A stretch of DNA of 47,786 nt from contig RHPI01000008.1 of assembly GCA_009103225.1 (NCBI GenBank), positions 141,795 through 189,580 of the forward strand. The letters run 5' to 3'. Both the position numbers and the translations under genes were made by a program. Source of the stretch: Chlorokybus atmophyticus. Taxonomy: Eukaryota; Streptophyta; Chlorokybophyceae; Chlorokybales; Chlorokybaceae. Below the pieces are notes generated by a model. The model made no database searches. It was not told the origin of the DNA and was given only the letters and a program-made list of their open reading frames with translations. Below are positions 10,947 to 27,594 of the stretch, piece by piece; positions within the stretch are counted from its first letter, which is position 1; the number at the start of each line of letters is the position of its first letter.

Positions 10947-12222
10947 ATGTCAAAGAAGAACAGCCAGCAGCTGCGGCGACAAGCCCACGCCGCAGCCCTA
11001 GCAAGTGAGTGTCTGTCTGTGTTCTGCGTTGTTCCCATCCTTTGTTGCTGTGATCTTTTTGCCATCAATTTCCTTTTCCCTTCTTAGTTTGACCTCAATC
11101 CTTGAACTGCTCTGATTAGCAGCACTCACTTTACTGCTCGCGCTTCTGACTGTTCAAATCAAAAGCACGATCCAGAGTGATTATTGCTTCTGGACTGTTT
11201 CCTCTGACGAAGAGCATATGTCAACGCTCACTGCTTAGGGTTTGTGTGGATCCGCAATGCCATTTGTTGAGAGAAAGAACTCTAAAACAAATAAAATTCC
11301 AAAATTGGAACAAGCAGAGATTCAGGTTGTTAAGGAGCAGCCAGCCGGAGCCTCAAGATTGTATACCTTTGTTTGGTTGTGTTTTAGATTAACTCTTTTT
11401 GTTGAAGTGCTCTGCGTGGAGCACGTGCATGTATGCAGTATGTCATAATGCATATGCACGTTGTCGGCACAATGTTGTGTTCTCAGTAGGCAACGGCTGC
11501 TGTCATTGGCTAATGTCTGTGCACGTGTGCATTGCAACAGAGGAGAAGGAGTTGCAGCAAAAGGCCGAAGAGAGGAAAAAGAAAAAGGCTGCCAAGACCG
11601 TGAGTGTTCTCATGCTCTTGCACACTGAATCTTGCATGTCTGCATGCAAAAGCATCATACATACTTGCAGAAGTCCGCGCATGCGCATCTTGAATTGAAC
11701 TTTACAACTTCGCAACTCACGTGAGCGAGTGCATATGCATATGCACTCGCGCGCCATGCTTTTTGCGTCATCCAAGGCCTGTGGTGAGAAACGCCACAGT
11801 CGTCATGCTTGGTAGGTAGCTGTCATGCATATGCGTAACTATAGCGGTTCATTCTGCCAACCATCATTGTACTGACCCTGCACACTAACAATGCACTTCA
11901 TCACTCCACAGCATGCAACCCTTACACGCAGTCCGCTGACTTGTTGATTTTTGTATGCTGCTCACCATCTCCTTCGCGCCAATTTACGCTTGTGATGAAT
12001 GCACGTGTGATGTATTGCAGCGACAATGATGTTCAACAGTTTATTTCATTCCCTCGCTTGCAGGTTGCCCCTCTGGCGGTGCAGCAGAAGGTGATCGCGA
12101 AGAGGCAACGGCGCAAGGAGGTCAAGCTCGGCAAGAAGAAAGAGGTGGACGCAAAGCCGGCGGGAGGCAAGGCCAAGGCTGCTGCTAAGACCAAAGCTGC
12201 TGCTGCCATGGAACTTGAGTAG
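10947..12222 (+). CDS. Small lysine-rich protein, unknown
   Basis: Three exons, 10947-11004, 11541-11599 and 12064-12222, join in phase to give 91 residues. The protein starts MSKKNSQQLRRQAHAAALAK. It continues through a Lys/Glu/Gln helix (EKELQQKAEERKKKKAAKT) and a basic region (KVIAKRQRRKEVKLGKKKEV), and ends in an Ala/Lys tail. The composition (nearly all Lys, Arg, Ala, Glu, Gln) and the predicted coiled coil suggest a nucleic-acid or ribosome-associated protein, possibly nucleolar. I cannot assign a family. All sites are GT-AG. The first intron of 536 bp is long for this window, so an extra exon cannot be excluded, although the direct join is already in frame. The promoter lies beside the poly-G junction at 10827 and may be misassembled. 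Confidence 0.6.
11725..11750. repeat. 26-bp perfect palindrome
   Basis: GCGAGTGCATATG is followed at once by its reverse complement, inside intron 2 of the small lysine-rich gene. It could be a dimeric protein site or could extrude as a cruciform; there is no further evidence. Confidence 0.85.
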
Positions 12223-13059
12223 CCGCGAGAGTTCGTATTGGAAACAAGATTTCTGGGCACACACAACAGGGGTATACGGCACAGGAAGACATCCACATCC
12301 CCCTCCTTGCAAGGCAATAGCATGCAGCTTAGTCACCCACGCCGCGACATCTTGGAGCACTGGCACCACTTGTCTTCCAGCAATGTTGTTGCATCTATAA
12401 AAGTTGGCCTTTTGCTTGTTGTAGTGGCAAGACGCACTGTATAAAGTATACACGCTCAATACGACATGTATCATGATTGGTCAAGTTTGCCCCACTTGTC
12501 GAGATTGCCACTTCATCGCGTGCACCATTTATAATTCGCAGAGCCAGAGCAGCAGGTGTCATTCCCCAGTTCCTAAAGGGTGTTCTCTCTGGCATGCTTG
12601 TAAGACAATGAAGCAGGCCATGAGCGCCTCGGACAGTCTTTACAAACGCTTTGGGTACACAACTGGCATAGCGCAGTACTGGAAGTTGTCGCCATATCAT
12701 TGCCGTGCATGCCCTTTGTGCTTCGCGCTGAGTATGAGCAGTAAGCTCTGCCAGTCTGCAGGTGTATGCATTTTTCAGTGCTTGATTCTGTGACGTATGA
12801 CTGGCGTTGAACTTGCAACCCACCATCAGCTTACTCACTTGCTGTGACCAGTGCTTTTTGTTGGTTACTACCCAGAGCGGTCCATGTCTCCCACTTAAAA
12901 GTTTCCACCTGGGGTCTCCACAGCTGAGAGTACCACCTAACCAGTGACAACCGATGTAAAAACAGCAGCAAGTCACACGTAGAACCTGCACAGCCTATGT
13001 GCGTCCACAACAGCAATGCACACTCGCATGCGCACACACGCGCACTTGCGCGCACAAAG
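12223..13059. other. Convergent 3' intergenic region
   Basis: This lies between the end of the small lysine-rich gene and the stop codon of MCM8 on the opposite strand. No conserved coding sequence is seen. It presumably carries both 3' ends. Confidence 0.5.
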
Positions 13060-17197
<4,138 letters not shown>

Positions 17198-18289
17198 GTC
17201 TAGCAGGTGTCTTCAGGTTGGCATAGCTTGATGAGCCTCAGCTGAGTCGTGTTGACTGGTCATCATGAGTTTGTACCCAATCAGGGTTCACGTGCTGTGC
17301 ACAACGCACAAGCGGGTCAGCGTGACTGCGCACAACTCTCACGCGTTTGTCAACTGATAAAGTTCACCTAACAACAGTGTTGACAACAAGGCCACTCGAA
17401 ACCGGAACAACGTATGCATGCGCATGTGCTGCATGCCATAAGCTCAACAGCAACTGCCCAAGTCCTTACGGTCACGAGAGGAACAGGTGCAAACGTCCAA
17501 CGTCCAGTTGCTGTTGGTCAATTTGTGACCCCAACCAGATGACTCAACCACCGGACTTCCTATGTGTAGTGTGCATGCTGGCTAGCCATAATGGTGTTTA
17601 TTGCAGGGTGGGCTTGCTTGACGTCTGTTTACGACGCGATACAAATGTTGGCTTGGTATGGGGGTACCAGGCGAACCCGCCTGTTACTACTGAAGCAACG
17701 TAGTAAGCAAATTTGCTGGCTGCAACGTGGCAGCTGTCCTTGGCCTAGTACAGATGTGAAGCCGACAACTTCTACTGCTACTGCTGCTGCTGCTGCTTTC
17801 AACCGCAAACAGAACGACGACAACAACAACAAGCTGTCCGCATGCTTCAACACCAAAGAATGCTGCACCACAGCTGCAGTTGAGCTCAATGCACAGATGC
17901 ACAGCACACAGCACCTGCTTCCTGGTCTGACTCAGCACGCCTTGCTGCTAGGCATCCTGCTTCCTGCTTCCAGCCTGCCTCCATTGCTGCTATTCACTGG
18001 TGCAAGGTGCAACGTGGGATCCTCCCCCAACACAGATCCAGCATCGTCTATGCACTGAATAGCACAGCTGCACACGGCACCATCCAGCTAGTTCGTCAAG
18101 CAATGCTCGTCACCAACTCGCCTGGTGTGGGCCTGGTGTGGGCCCTGGCTGCCGCCGCTGTGGCGAAAATGGCGGGAACTTGATATAATCACGTTATTGG
18201 GCAGTGGTATAAGCATGCCCTTGTCAACTTTGGGTACATGGCATGTTGGCACAACATGGATTGATGTGTTCGGTTGGATGGGGGGGCTC
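17198..18289. other. Intergenic upstream of MCM8
   Basis: No conserved protein was recognised on either strand. A short CTG/CAG run occurs near 17776-17797. The region ends in a G run next to an N gap. Confidence 0.5.
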
Positions 18290-18513
18290 NNNNNNNNNNN
18301 NNNNNNNNNNNNNNNNNNNNNNNNNNNNNNNNNNNNNNNNNNNNNNNNNNNNNNNNNNNNNNNNNNNNNNNNNNNNNNNNNNNNNNNNNNNNNNNNNNNN
18401 NNNNNNNNNNNNNNNNNNNNNNNNNNNNNNNNNNNNNNNNNNNNNNNNNNNNNNNNNNNNNNNNNNNNNNNNNNNNNNNNNNNNNNNNNNNNNNNNNNNN
18501 NNNNNNNNNNNNN
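18290..18513. other. Assembly gap (224 N)
   Basis: Unknown bases, preceded by a G run on the left. Base composition changes across the gap: the sequence to the right is clearly AT-richer. Confidence 1.
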
Positions 18514-19726
18514 GAGATGTCCTGCATTATTCTCGTAGGTACAATAACATGATGTTTGCGCTTGTTGCCCTCATTTAGGTATCATCCATGTTCAAAGCGC
18601 TTTTGTACAAAGCCATGTTGATTGCGTAATATATGATGTTCATGCAGTAAGCGCATTTATACAAGACGGTTATTCATAATTAATGCACTAGACATGTCGA
18701 TCATATGATTATCATTATTATAACACCTGATTCAGTCATTTTTCAGAATTGTATCAACGTGTTTTTATGACAAAGAGGGTGTTCATATGTGACCTACAGA
18801 TTGTAATAAGCCCAATACGTTTTCATATACCGATATACGTTTATGTAGCCAAGCATCTTAACACATTCACATATTACTACCCCCCTTTTAATTATGTCAA
18901 TTCGGTGTACTCTATTGCACGTTGTTTAATGGGTATGATCGGTTTAAGTAAACACACGTGTCCAACCATTGGATGTAACAGATAGGATGTAGGGATTGCG
19001 GCATGTGCTAGCATTGCCCTTGACATATTGGACTATAGCAGATACATCATACTATGGCATTGTGCACTACATGTGCAGACAATCCAGACATATAATCGCA
19101 ATCACTAAAGAGATGTGCAGCACCCTCAATGGCAAGCAATGATGACTGACGGGGTGGTAGAATGAGACTGGAGTAATGAAGGAGTTGCGTAGCCCGGTGT
19201 CAATGTGGTGATTGGCGTATGATGCTCATCTCTTGATCCAAGAATGTGCATTTGCATTCCGCATTTGATGTACAAATGAATTGAGAACAGTGGATGCATA
19301 ATTATTATGAAGTGCATACCTCGGATAGATCCCATCCAGCAGCTCATTTGTTCATCATGTGCAATAAACCCGCGATGTACCAAGCCAACAACAACACGTG
19401 ACAGCGCGATGCTGCAACACAGTCAACACAATATACCCTACAAATTTTTACGAGTCGTACTCACTAAGCACCGGCTTCATCCAGGTAAGCTCCAGCCACG
19501 TTCTTCCACACGAGCAATATCAGCATAAGCGGTAGTCCAAACTAGCAACCCAGATGATGAGCAGTCACACAGTACTCAACCCAAGCTGTTGGACTGCAAC
19601 ACGCAACCTATCTTGCACACTCCACTATCCACACTACCAGTACAAACGGCTGGAACTCACCACCGCCAGCTTGCACCACTGCGGGTGAGAATGACATGCA
19701 GCGCGCAACCAGCCTGGTGATCAACA
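18514..19726. other. AT-rich intergenic island
   Basis: From 18514 to about 19380 the sequence is much AT-richer than the surrounding genes. A 78-codon plus-strand frame at 18749-18985 matches nothing I know. The rest up to the CCT stop codon holds no recognised gene. Confidence 0.5.
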
Positions 19727-21829
19727 TCATTGGGCAGCTGCAAGCAACGCTGCAGCTTCACCCTTGCGCTTTGCCTCAGAGCCCCGCTTGCGTTGCAACC
19801 TTTTCTTGTTCTGGTCAGCTAGTAATATCTCCGACAACTTGCGCTTCATGACTCGCTCCTGCAGAAATGATGTATCAGCTGCACTGCAGTCAGGCAACCC
19901 AACATCTCCACTTCACTTTATCCAGCCGAATATCAGCTGACTTGTGACACAAGCTGAGTCATACCGCAGTCTCAAACCGCTTCTCAAAAACGCCAATGAA
20001 GCCGTTCATCCATTTGTCAGTGTTGGACTGCCATTCTTGTTGAATGTCCCTGCTTTTCAGCATGACATTCTGCACCACTGACTCCAACTGCGCACAAAGT
20101 GTAAGGTTCAAACCAGGCTGCCTGCAGGTTGATGCATGACATCATTCACATCACACCAGCATCTCAACATCAACACCGAGACGCGAGAAGTGACCCACTT
20201 GTTTTCCCATCTTCTCCTGCTGCTCCTTAAGCTTCTGCCGCATCTTGCGGATGCCACCTCGCACCTTCAGTTGCTTCTCCTGGCAGGTTTTGTGTTGTCA
20301 GTTTGTGAGCGCAGTCAATGCTGAACTGCATTGGTATTAGCAGTCTAGAAGCTGACTTGGCTGCTTGCAGAAATGCTCTGAACACTGAACTACTCTGGTG
20401 ACTACCTTCACAAAGCTGACGTTCAAATCTTTCCGATTGTAGCCTCGTGACAAGTTTCTCAAGACATACTCATTATAGTCTCGCACAATGCGCATGATGA
20501 GGTCGGATGTTGACACGCCATCTGTGCGATGTGTCTCTTTGAACTTGCCCGCGGCTTTCACCTGCAGGACGCACTGTGAGCGCCTGCCAGTATTGCAAAC
20601 AAAGTATTCTGCGTTCACTGAGGTCCACTATTTATGATGGTCTATAACGCAACAAAACTATCCAGCACGAACCAAGCATCGCTCACGCTGCTACCACGAT
20701 TCTGACTTTATCAGCCACGGAGCGATTCACGCAACTTACCCAGCCATACACATCATTGCAGGTGCCAGAAGCGTCTGCATACCTGCAATGCAACAGAACT
20801 CAGAAACTTAGGAGAGTTATGTTGCAGAGACAAGGGCCAGGCACAGCAACTCGGTGAGAAGGAGCCATGCATGCGGTATCAGGAACGCTGCTATAGAGAC
20901 AAGCCTTCTTACGGCAGTGCGTCATGGCAAACAAAGTCGATCTGATGCTCATCCAAGAACTCCTGTGTGATCACCCAAGGGGCATCTTCGACCACCTCAT
21001 CAACCCATCTGCATTGCGGGAAATGGTGTTAAAGATGACGGCCAGCCCGGTTTTACACTTGTATGTACAGAGATCAACAGCTAGCATTGCATGCCTGTGG
21101 CAGCACAATCTTGCACCAAGCAGCAAATCTGTCATTTTCAGGAACGATTTGCATGCGAGTTGCGAGAGCTGCCTGTAAGACATGGCGATGCTCTGACGTG
21201 CTACAAGCAAGACATTGAACTTGTGGGCACTGAGATGACGTACTTGCAATGCCGTAGCGACTCATAGCGTTCCTGCTCAGTCATGACCGTCTTGCCTTTG
21301 TATTTCCTTGTCAATGCATCGCTACAGCAGCCAACCAACAGATACGTGCTTGGAAACCTGACAAGCCTGTCAGCGGTGGATTGCCAAAGATAACACGATG
21401 CGAGGAATCGAACTGAATTGTGGCCACGTACGAGAGTTTTGCTTGTTGCAAGGCTTTTGCATGGCCAAAGTGGAACAAGTCAAAAATCCCGTCCGCATAC
21501 ACCCTCACTGGTCGGTCCTTCGGTGGCTCTTGCATTGGAACATTGCCGGCAGCCTGGGCTGCCGCTGTAGCAGCCTGCACAGCGGCGTCTGCCTCGCCCT
21601 GCTCTTCGTCACCACTGCTAGTGGAAGCATCCTGGCCTTGAAAAGACTCAAAACTGCCACTCCCACTGCCACTGCTCCTGCCACTGCTGGGGCTACTGCT
21701 GGCAGCAGCAGCGTCAGCACCACCGTTACCGTCCGCGTTCTGCTCCGCCACCAGCGCAGTCGCCAACAGCTTCACGTCAGCAGCCACGGCTTCGACAGCA
21801 GCCTCCTGCAAGCTCCTGGCGTCTGGCAT
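19727..21829 (-). CDS. PCYT1: Choline-phosphate cytidylyltransferase
   Basis: Eight exons, 21829-21432, 21357-21244, 21008-20913, 20782-20740, 20561-20406, 20279-20199, 20087-19965 and 19858-19727, join in phase to 380 residues. The enzyme makes CDP-choline from CTP and phosphocholine, the usual rate-setting step of phosphatidylcholine synthesis. The catalytic domain shows [15 protein letters not shown] (HxGH at about 120-123), [36 protein letters not shown] and the [10 protein letters not shown] signature near 228-236. A Lys/Gln-rich helix follows ([23 protein letters not shown]), probably the membrane-binding amphipathic region, and then a very basic tail. The N-terminal ~105 residues are Ala/Ser/Gly-rich and not conserved. 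ATG at 21829 was chosen because the upstream open frame has only GTG. An ethanolamine-specific enzyme is less likely, since only one cytidylyltransferase domain is present. Confidence 0.92.
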
Positions 21830-24800
21830 GCCTGTACCAGCGCTGTAACGCTCACCACAGGCGACTTCAACGCCAATTACGCCCAGCAAAAAATTACAAG
21901 ACTCTACACGACACAACCCGTGGTCGACCACGACAGCTCCGCGAACACCGCCACCGCCGCCGCCCACCTCGTCGCCGTCGTCCCCCGAATTGCTCAGCTC
22001 AGCGTTAGAGCAGCAATTTGCCGTAAATGAGCAGCGTTGCAGCTACAACGCTGTCCTGCGCTCTAGAACGTTTTCCAAACCGTCCGAACCGTCAGCGTTG
22101 TCGTGCGGCGTAACTGTAGAGGAAACACGCGGGGGTTCTGGGGAAAGTTTCTCGCGGTTTCCTCTCAACTCGGCTTGCTCTGGAAAATTTGGCGGGGGGT
22201 CGCTTTGTCTTGCTGTGGAACGTGCTGCAGCGTTGTGCCGGCTGCACGTGCCGTACAGGGGTTCGCGCCGGCTAGCACCGGCTGCAATCACGGCTGCAGG
22301 GGATTCTATAGGGCAAGGCGGCTAGATGAGGCGGCTGACCGGCTGCCCGTGCCGGATTCATGGATCTTATGACGGGATTCACGATGAATCATTCATCATT
22401 ATGCATTATTCATGGGATTTTGGGATCCAGCTCAAGCCCTCGAAGCGTCGACCAATAGATGGCATAGACCCTCAGCTCCAATCTATGAATCAAGGCTTGA
22501 TTCTGATTATCAAGCTGTGCATCTTGCGGAGTGTCAATCTATCACTAACAGTATTTTACTGTACATCATGATACAGTAACAGACAATCATGCAGGCATTC
22601 AGCAATTTCAAACCGTTGTCTTACGCGAAAATAAGTCACTTGTATGGTAAATAAAGAGACTTGTGCTTTGTAATAATAAGTAAACGATATAATGTTATTA
22701 CGGTTGTAATCATACAATATTATAGGGTATTATCTAAACTATCAATCCTACTCTCAGATTGTGCGTTGGTATGCGTTGCCATACTTACCCGCTTATATAT
22801 TTTTGTATAAAAGGACCATATTTGATTTATGGTCGTTAAAAATTGTTATGTTACGATATTCATGTTGCTTTGAATAGCGGGTCAAAGTTTTTGTAGAACT
22901 CAATGGCTGATCGGATGATTACAATAGTACACATTATTGTTACAAAGTATGTCTTGTACCATAAGTGGATACGCACATATGCGACACACGTATACCATAA
23001 TAAAAACCGTTTATATGGTTGTAAAAAGTATACAGAGCGTTTGTAATAATTGTAACATATGTTATAATACCGTGCGTATGAACTGTACTTGCATGAGTAC
23101 GAGTGGTATAATAGCCCTTTATGGGCATATCGCAGTTTTTTTAATTTTCGCTAAGGGGGCCTCTATTTATGTAAACATACCATAACTGCTGATCCAGCAA
23201 ACGCAATAGCATTGCCATCACACCCGTAGTCTCCTCCCTCCCCCCTTTATATGTTAAAAAGGGAATAAAGAATCAAGACAAAGTACAGTTTATTACCAAT
23301 GCACATTACTTGTTGCAAGTGATTTTCGATTTGGGTATGCTAAATAACTTGTGATTATACCGAACACGAGCGTATGTCATGCTATATATGTGGATTGAAA
23401 CCACGTAATTATATTATATAATAATCATATCTAGATTGCGTCCATGCATTAGCTGAATATATAACGTACAGGAATTGTATTCTGTGTCATTTCACCAATT
23501 CAAAGCATGTAGGCACCTCTGCCACCAGCTTGGTACGCTGGTAGGTATTACGTTCACAAGTATGCAAGTGCACGCTTTACATGTGTCACAATAGTGTCAG
23601 ACATTGAGTTTGCATTATTAATCATCAAGTCATCCATATCTAGCTAACTACAACTTTTACACTGTTTTTAATGATGAGCTGATCATAATTGGGCAAAATT
23701 ATTGCTTGTAATAATGGCATATTAAACATATAAATAAACTTGGATTGAACAAGTTGACTACGTGATTTATTGCCCATTAGTATGCCATGATAATGAGTGG
23801 TACCTTCATTGTATAAGATTGTACCATAAAAACGCAGTTATAAATACTGTTATGATCAGCATTGTTGCAAGCTCAATGGTGCTCTCATATTTAAAAATGC
23901 ACGGCTTAAAGTAGTGTTATATCCTTAGTACTGCCATAGCCACAACTGTTCCATGCGCATGCACGCATGCATCTATTATTGCATTTTCAGTATGAAAGAC
24001 GTTAATATTATTTCATACCATTGAAGTAGTACTTTCATTATTATTTTATAATGTCAAGCACACCTACACTATTGTGTTTCTTATGACTGATATTGCTTAA
24101 TTTGTATCGCATGTCAAACGGCATGCAATTGAAGAGCATTCCATAATTTATGGGATGTTATAAGACAATATGTTACAACATATCATATGCTTTTGAATAA
24201 TGCGAAAGGATGCGCACATGCATATTGCATCGAATTGGAAGTGACGTGACATTTTTGTACATGCTATTTCATAATAGCTTTACCAGAAGCCTGTACCAAG
24301 ATAAGGTACAAAGTTATAAACAACGTGCGCGTAAGGGTTTGGGTCAACTCCCGCTTGATATGCTTGTGATTGCTACATGCTTGCCGCTGCCTTATCATTA
24401 AACCATGCATGTGCGGACTACTTGTGATGCTGCTGCTGCCGTTGTTCGTTGCATGTGTGCTGGCATGTTGTCGAATATGCGCATTGCACATATGATCTGT
24501 GCTCGTTTAGCATATGTGCATGCGTACCGCGGACTACTGACCTACTTATGTAGTCATCTAGCCATGCCTGTGTGCGAGCTATTGATGCTGCTTTGCTCTT
24601 GCCATTGTTCGTTGCACGTGTGCGTTATGCGCGCTACATGCATGAGGGAATCAGCAGCCACAGTCTCATTGCCCGCTTTTTACATTGACCAACTATGGCG
24701 CTGTAAATACAGATTGGTCTTGTCGTTGCTGTAGTGGGTGAGTGGAAAGACTTTACACCACCCTGTAAGTGTGTTAGCTCGCAACGGGTTTGCCAGCCCG

Positions 24801-26344
24801 TTGCTTGCTTGCTTGCTGTGTTTACTTGCTGATGCCGTATGTATTGCCATGCTACTTTGCCTTAACCATGACTAACGTGCCATGATCACACACGTATGCA
24901 TGTAATGCGCATGGGATGTCTCAAGAACTGCATCTTTTCGATTTGCTGCTCTTTTAGCACATGTGCACGCGTATTTACTTGGATGGAGCCCCCCTTTCTT
25001 TTCGAAAGCCCCACGCCCCTATTAAGAAAGCATAAAGTTTATTGCAATGCATACATCAAATGTGAACGAGGGAGGCCTATCAATAGGGGAGCTTCTCTTT
25101 TTATGAATACGGTACAACGCAATAAGTATTTGTTTTCATATCTTACCACGAACCTCAAATGCCCATATAAATAATATCATAAAGGTGTAGTGCATGCGGA
25201 CATAAATTTACGCATTACATCTCAAAAGCCTTGATGTTGTTATTATGTAGCAATATTGTTGAAAGCTTGAATTCATGAAGGATTGTATAGCATCACCTGC
25301 AATCATACCTATTATGTGGTATTGCTTTATGTGGCGTTGATCTTATGTTGCTAGATTCAAGATTGCATGGAATATTCTGCATTGTTGCCACTTTTACTGC
25401 AACAACTTTAACAGTTGTGCCCGTGACCTCCTCCCCCTCCCCCCCTCTCCTTCCCCCCTCCTATTCTCCAATTGTTTGGGGGGGGGGGGGGGGGNATTCA
25501 AGATTGCATGGAATATTCTGCATTGTTGCCACTTTTACTGCAACAACTTTAACAGTTGTGCCCGTGACCTCCTCCCCCTCCCCCCCTCTCCTTCCCCCCT
25601 CCTATTCTCCAATTGTTTGGGGGGGGGGGGGGGAGGAGGCATGTTGGCAAACATAACACCCCTCGTGAACAAAAGCGCAATGTGCAAACCAATGCAACAT
25701 TTGCCAAGCAAGTGCGGAATTGGTTGTATGTTAATACGATGCAATGATAGTGGCCTGCAGATGCACTTTCTAGCTCGTGTCCTAGTGTACCGTGTCCTGA
25801 TACTGTCTTTGCCTACGAACCAGCCAACCTGACATACCTCAGCAAATCATTGTGTGATACTACGTGAAAGTTGCTACACTGCGATCTTAACTTAATGGTC
25901 TGGTTGATGGCCTCACTGTCATTACGACCACATGCAAGTTGTGCATGTCTACACAATCTCTGCAGTTTCCTGTCAACACAGCACTCCAAGCAAGAGACCA
26001 AACCCAACCTTTTTGCATTTATTTGGCTGTGCTATGTCAAGATGTGCATTGCGCGTTGTTCTAGGGCATTGGTGCATGTGCAAACCCTCAGGCGTTTTCC
26101 ACTCTCATTACAATGGTGCACGCGACAAGTTGACTGAGCTGGTTAATGAGGCTGCTGAGGCTTGACAGAAGCTGTCACCAGTTGGATTGGCAGTCAAAGA
26201 GCACTGCAAATAACACATGGCAACATTGATACAAGTAGGACTGAGTTGAGGAATACAGCAAACCTGTACTGTACTCAAATGATGGCCAGGTACACATGCC
26301 CCACAAGGGCATGGTCCCGCAACATCGCGACAATATAGCCCCGC
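21830..26344. other. Long intergenic region with AT-rich island
   Basis: Positions 21830-22350 are GC-rich and may be the 5' region of the cytidylyltransferase gene. Positions 22360-25340 are strongly AT-rich, with many TATA/ATTAT stretches and no recognised gene. A diverged local repeat occurs at 24403-24463 and 24562-24627 (GTTGTTCGTTGCA and GATGCTGCT blocks). Positions 25355-25634 hold a perfect tandem duplication at a poly-G junction. Open frames at 25870-26165 match nothing known. Confidence 0.55.
25355..25634. repeat. Perfect tandem duplication of ~139 bp at a poly-G junction
   Basis: Positions 25355-25494 and 25496-25634 begin with the same ATTCAAGATTGCATGG and read identically through a pyrimidine-rich stretch (CTCCCCCTCC) to a poly-G run. 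A single n at 25495 separates them. This pattern is typical of two overlapping contig ends that were not merged. Confidence 0.9.
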
Positions 26345-27594
26345 CTACAGACGGCGACCACGGCGACCACCCTTTCTGCGTGTGCTGTCGGTGGGGATAG
26401 GCGTGACATCCTCTGTGCATACCAGAACAGACAATCAGTGCCTGCTGATGAACCTCCTGAGCTGCATGCCTTAACAACAACAAAACGAAACACACTCACC
26501 AATGCGACCAACTTTCATCCCTGAGCGAGCAAGCGCGCGAAGCGCAGACTGGGCACCAGGCCCAGGAGTCTTGGTCTTGTTGCCACCGGTTGCGCGCAAC
26601 TTGATGTGCAGGGCTGTAATGCCAATTTCCTGCAGGGCCAACAGTTTTGAGCAAACGCAGCTACACTTCAGGGCCCCTGCGCATGATTTGCTCAAGTTAG
26701 ACCTCAGGTTTTCAACAAAATCAGTACCTTGCACTTCTGGGCGACATCCTGGGCAGCAAGCATAGCCGCATAGGGAGAAGCCTCATCGCGATCAGCCTTG
26801 ACCTTCATGCCACCTAGAATTTCGCGAGGAGCAGTCAGTAGAGACCACTGCACTAGTGAAGAAGTATAACTTGCTCACTAAGAATGCTACACAGACTGCA
26901 CGGACTATTCTGTGCCGACCTGCTTGCTGCGGTATAGCAGGCATATAACAACTCACCGGTCACGCGAGAAATGGTTTCCTTGCCAGAAAGATCCGTCACG
27001 TGCTGCAAGTGTGCTTACAGTGAGCACAAACTGGACACAAACGACGAATGTCGCCAACGTCTGTCTGCAACTCAACTGGCACTTACCACGAAGGTGTCGT
27101 TGAACGAGGCGAAGATGTGTGCAACGCCAAAGACATGCTCGCCCTCACGGACGGTGGGCCCGAGAGTGACATTGTCCTCCTTGGGCTCGCGCACCTTTCC
27201 CTTCTTCGACTGAGACACAACAAACAACCCGATGTCGGCGGTTTGAGGAGTTTTTCCCAAAGTAATGCATCAATCGCGTAGAACCATGAAGTGCGGTGCA
27301 ATGGACACTACCGTAGCTGGCGACCATGCTACGTAACCCTACAAGCATGCTGCACCACACTACGGCTCAAGAGAAATTTGCTACATGGTGATAATCTAAC
27401 CAATACAAAAACGTAAGCAGCACAACAGTTGAAGCACTAAACCCTACCAACCACGCACTCCACATGCCAACCTCAAAGCCCGAGCCAATGCTTCAGTAGC
27501 AGCGGCAGCCAGGCCCAAGTCCCAGCCCTTGGAACAGACACAGCCACCAGGCCAGCGAACCACCATCCTAAGCACAACCGCAAGCACTCACCAT
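26345..27594 (-). CDS. RPS14: 40S ribosomal protein uS11 (RPS14)
   Basis: Six coding exons: 27594-27592 (the start codon alone), 27209-27087, 27002-26957, 26813-26728, 26629-26500 and 26412-26345. They give 151 residues, the same length as human RPS14. The protein is near-identical to other eukaryotic uS11 along its length: [73 protein letters not shown], and the Arg-rich end [11 protein letters not shown]. It sits on the platform of the small subunit and helps form the mRNA exit and E site. The N-terminus is the plant type. Exon 1 ends exactly after ATG at a GTGAGT donor, so the 5' UTR and first codon are split from the rest by a 382-bp intron. It is divergent from the rhomboid gene. Confidence 0.97.

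Noticed and set aside
18125-18578. Open frames crossing the N gap at 18290
   Set aside because: The residues are unknown bases; no coding evidence on either side.
18749-18985. 78-codon plus-strand open frame in the AT-rich island
   Set aside because: No recognisable motif and no splice or promoter context.
21830-21967. N-terminal extension of the cytidylyltransferase
   Set aside because: The upstream open frame has only GTG, no ATG; the Gly/Val-rich translation is not conserved.
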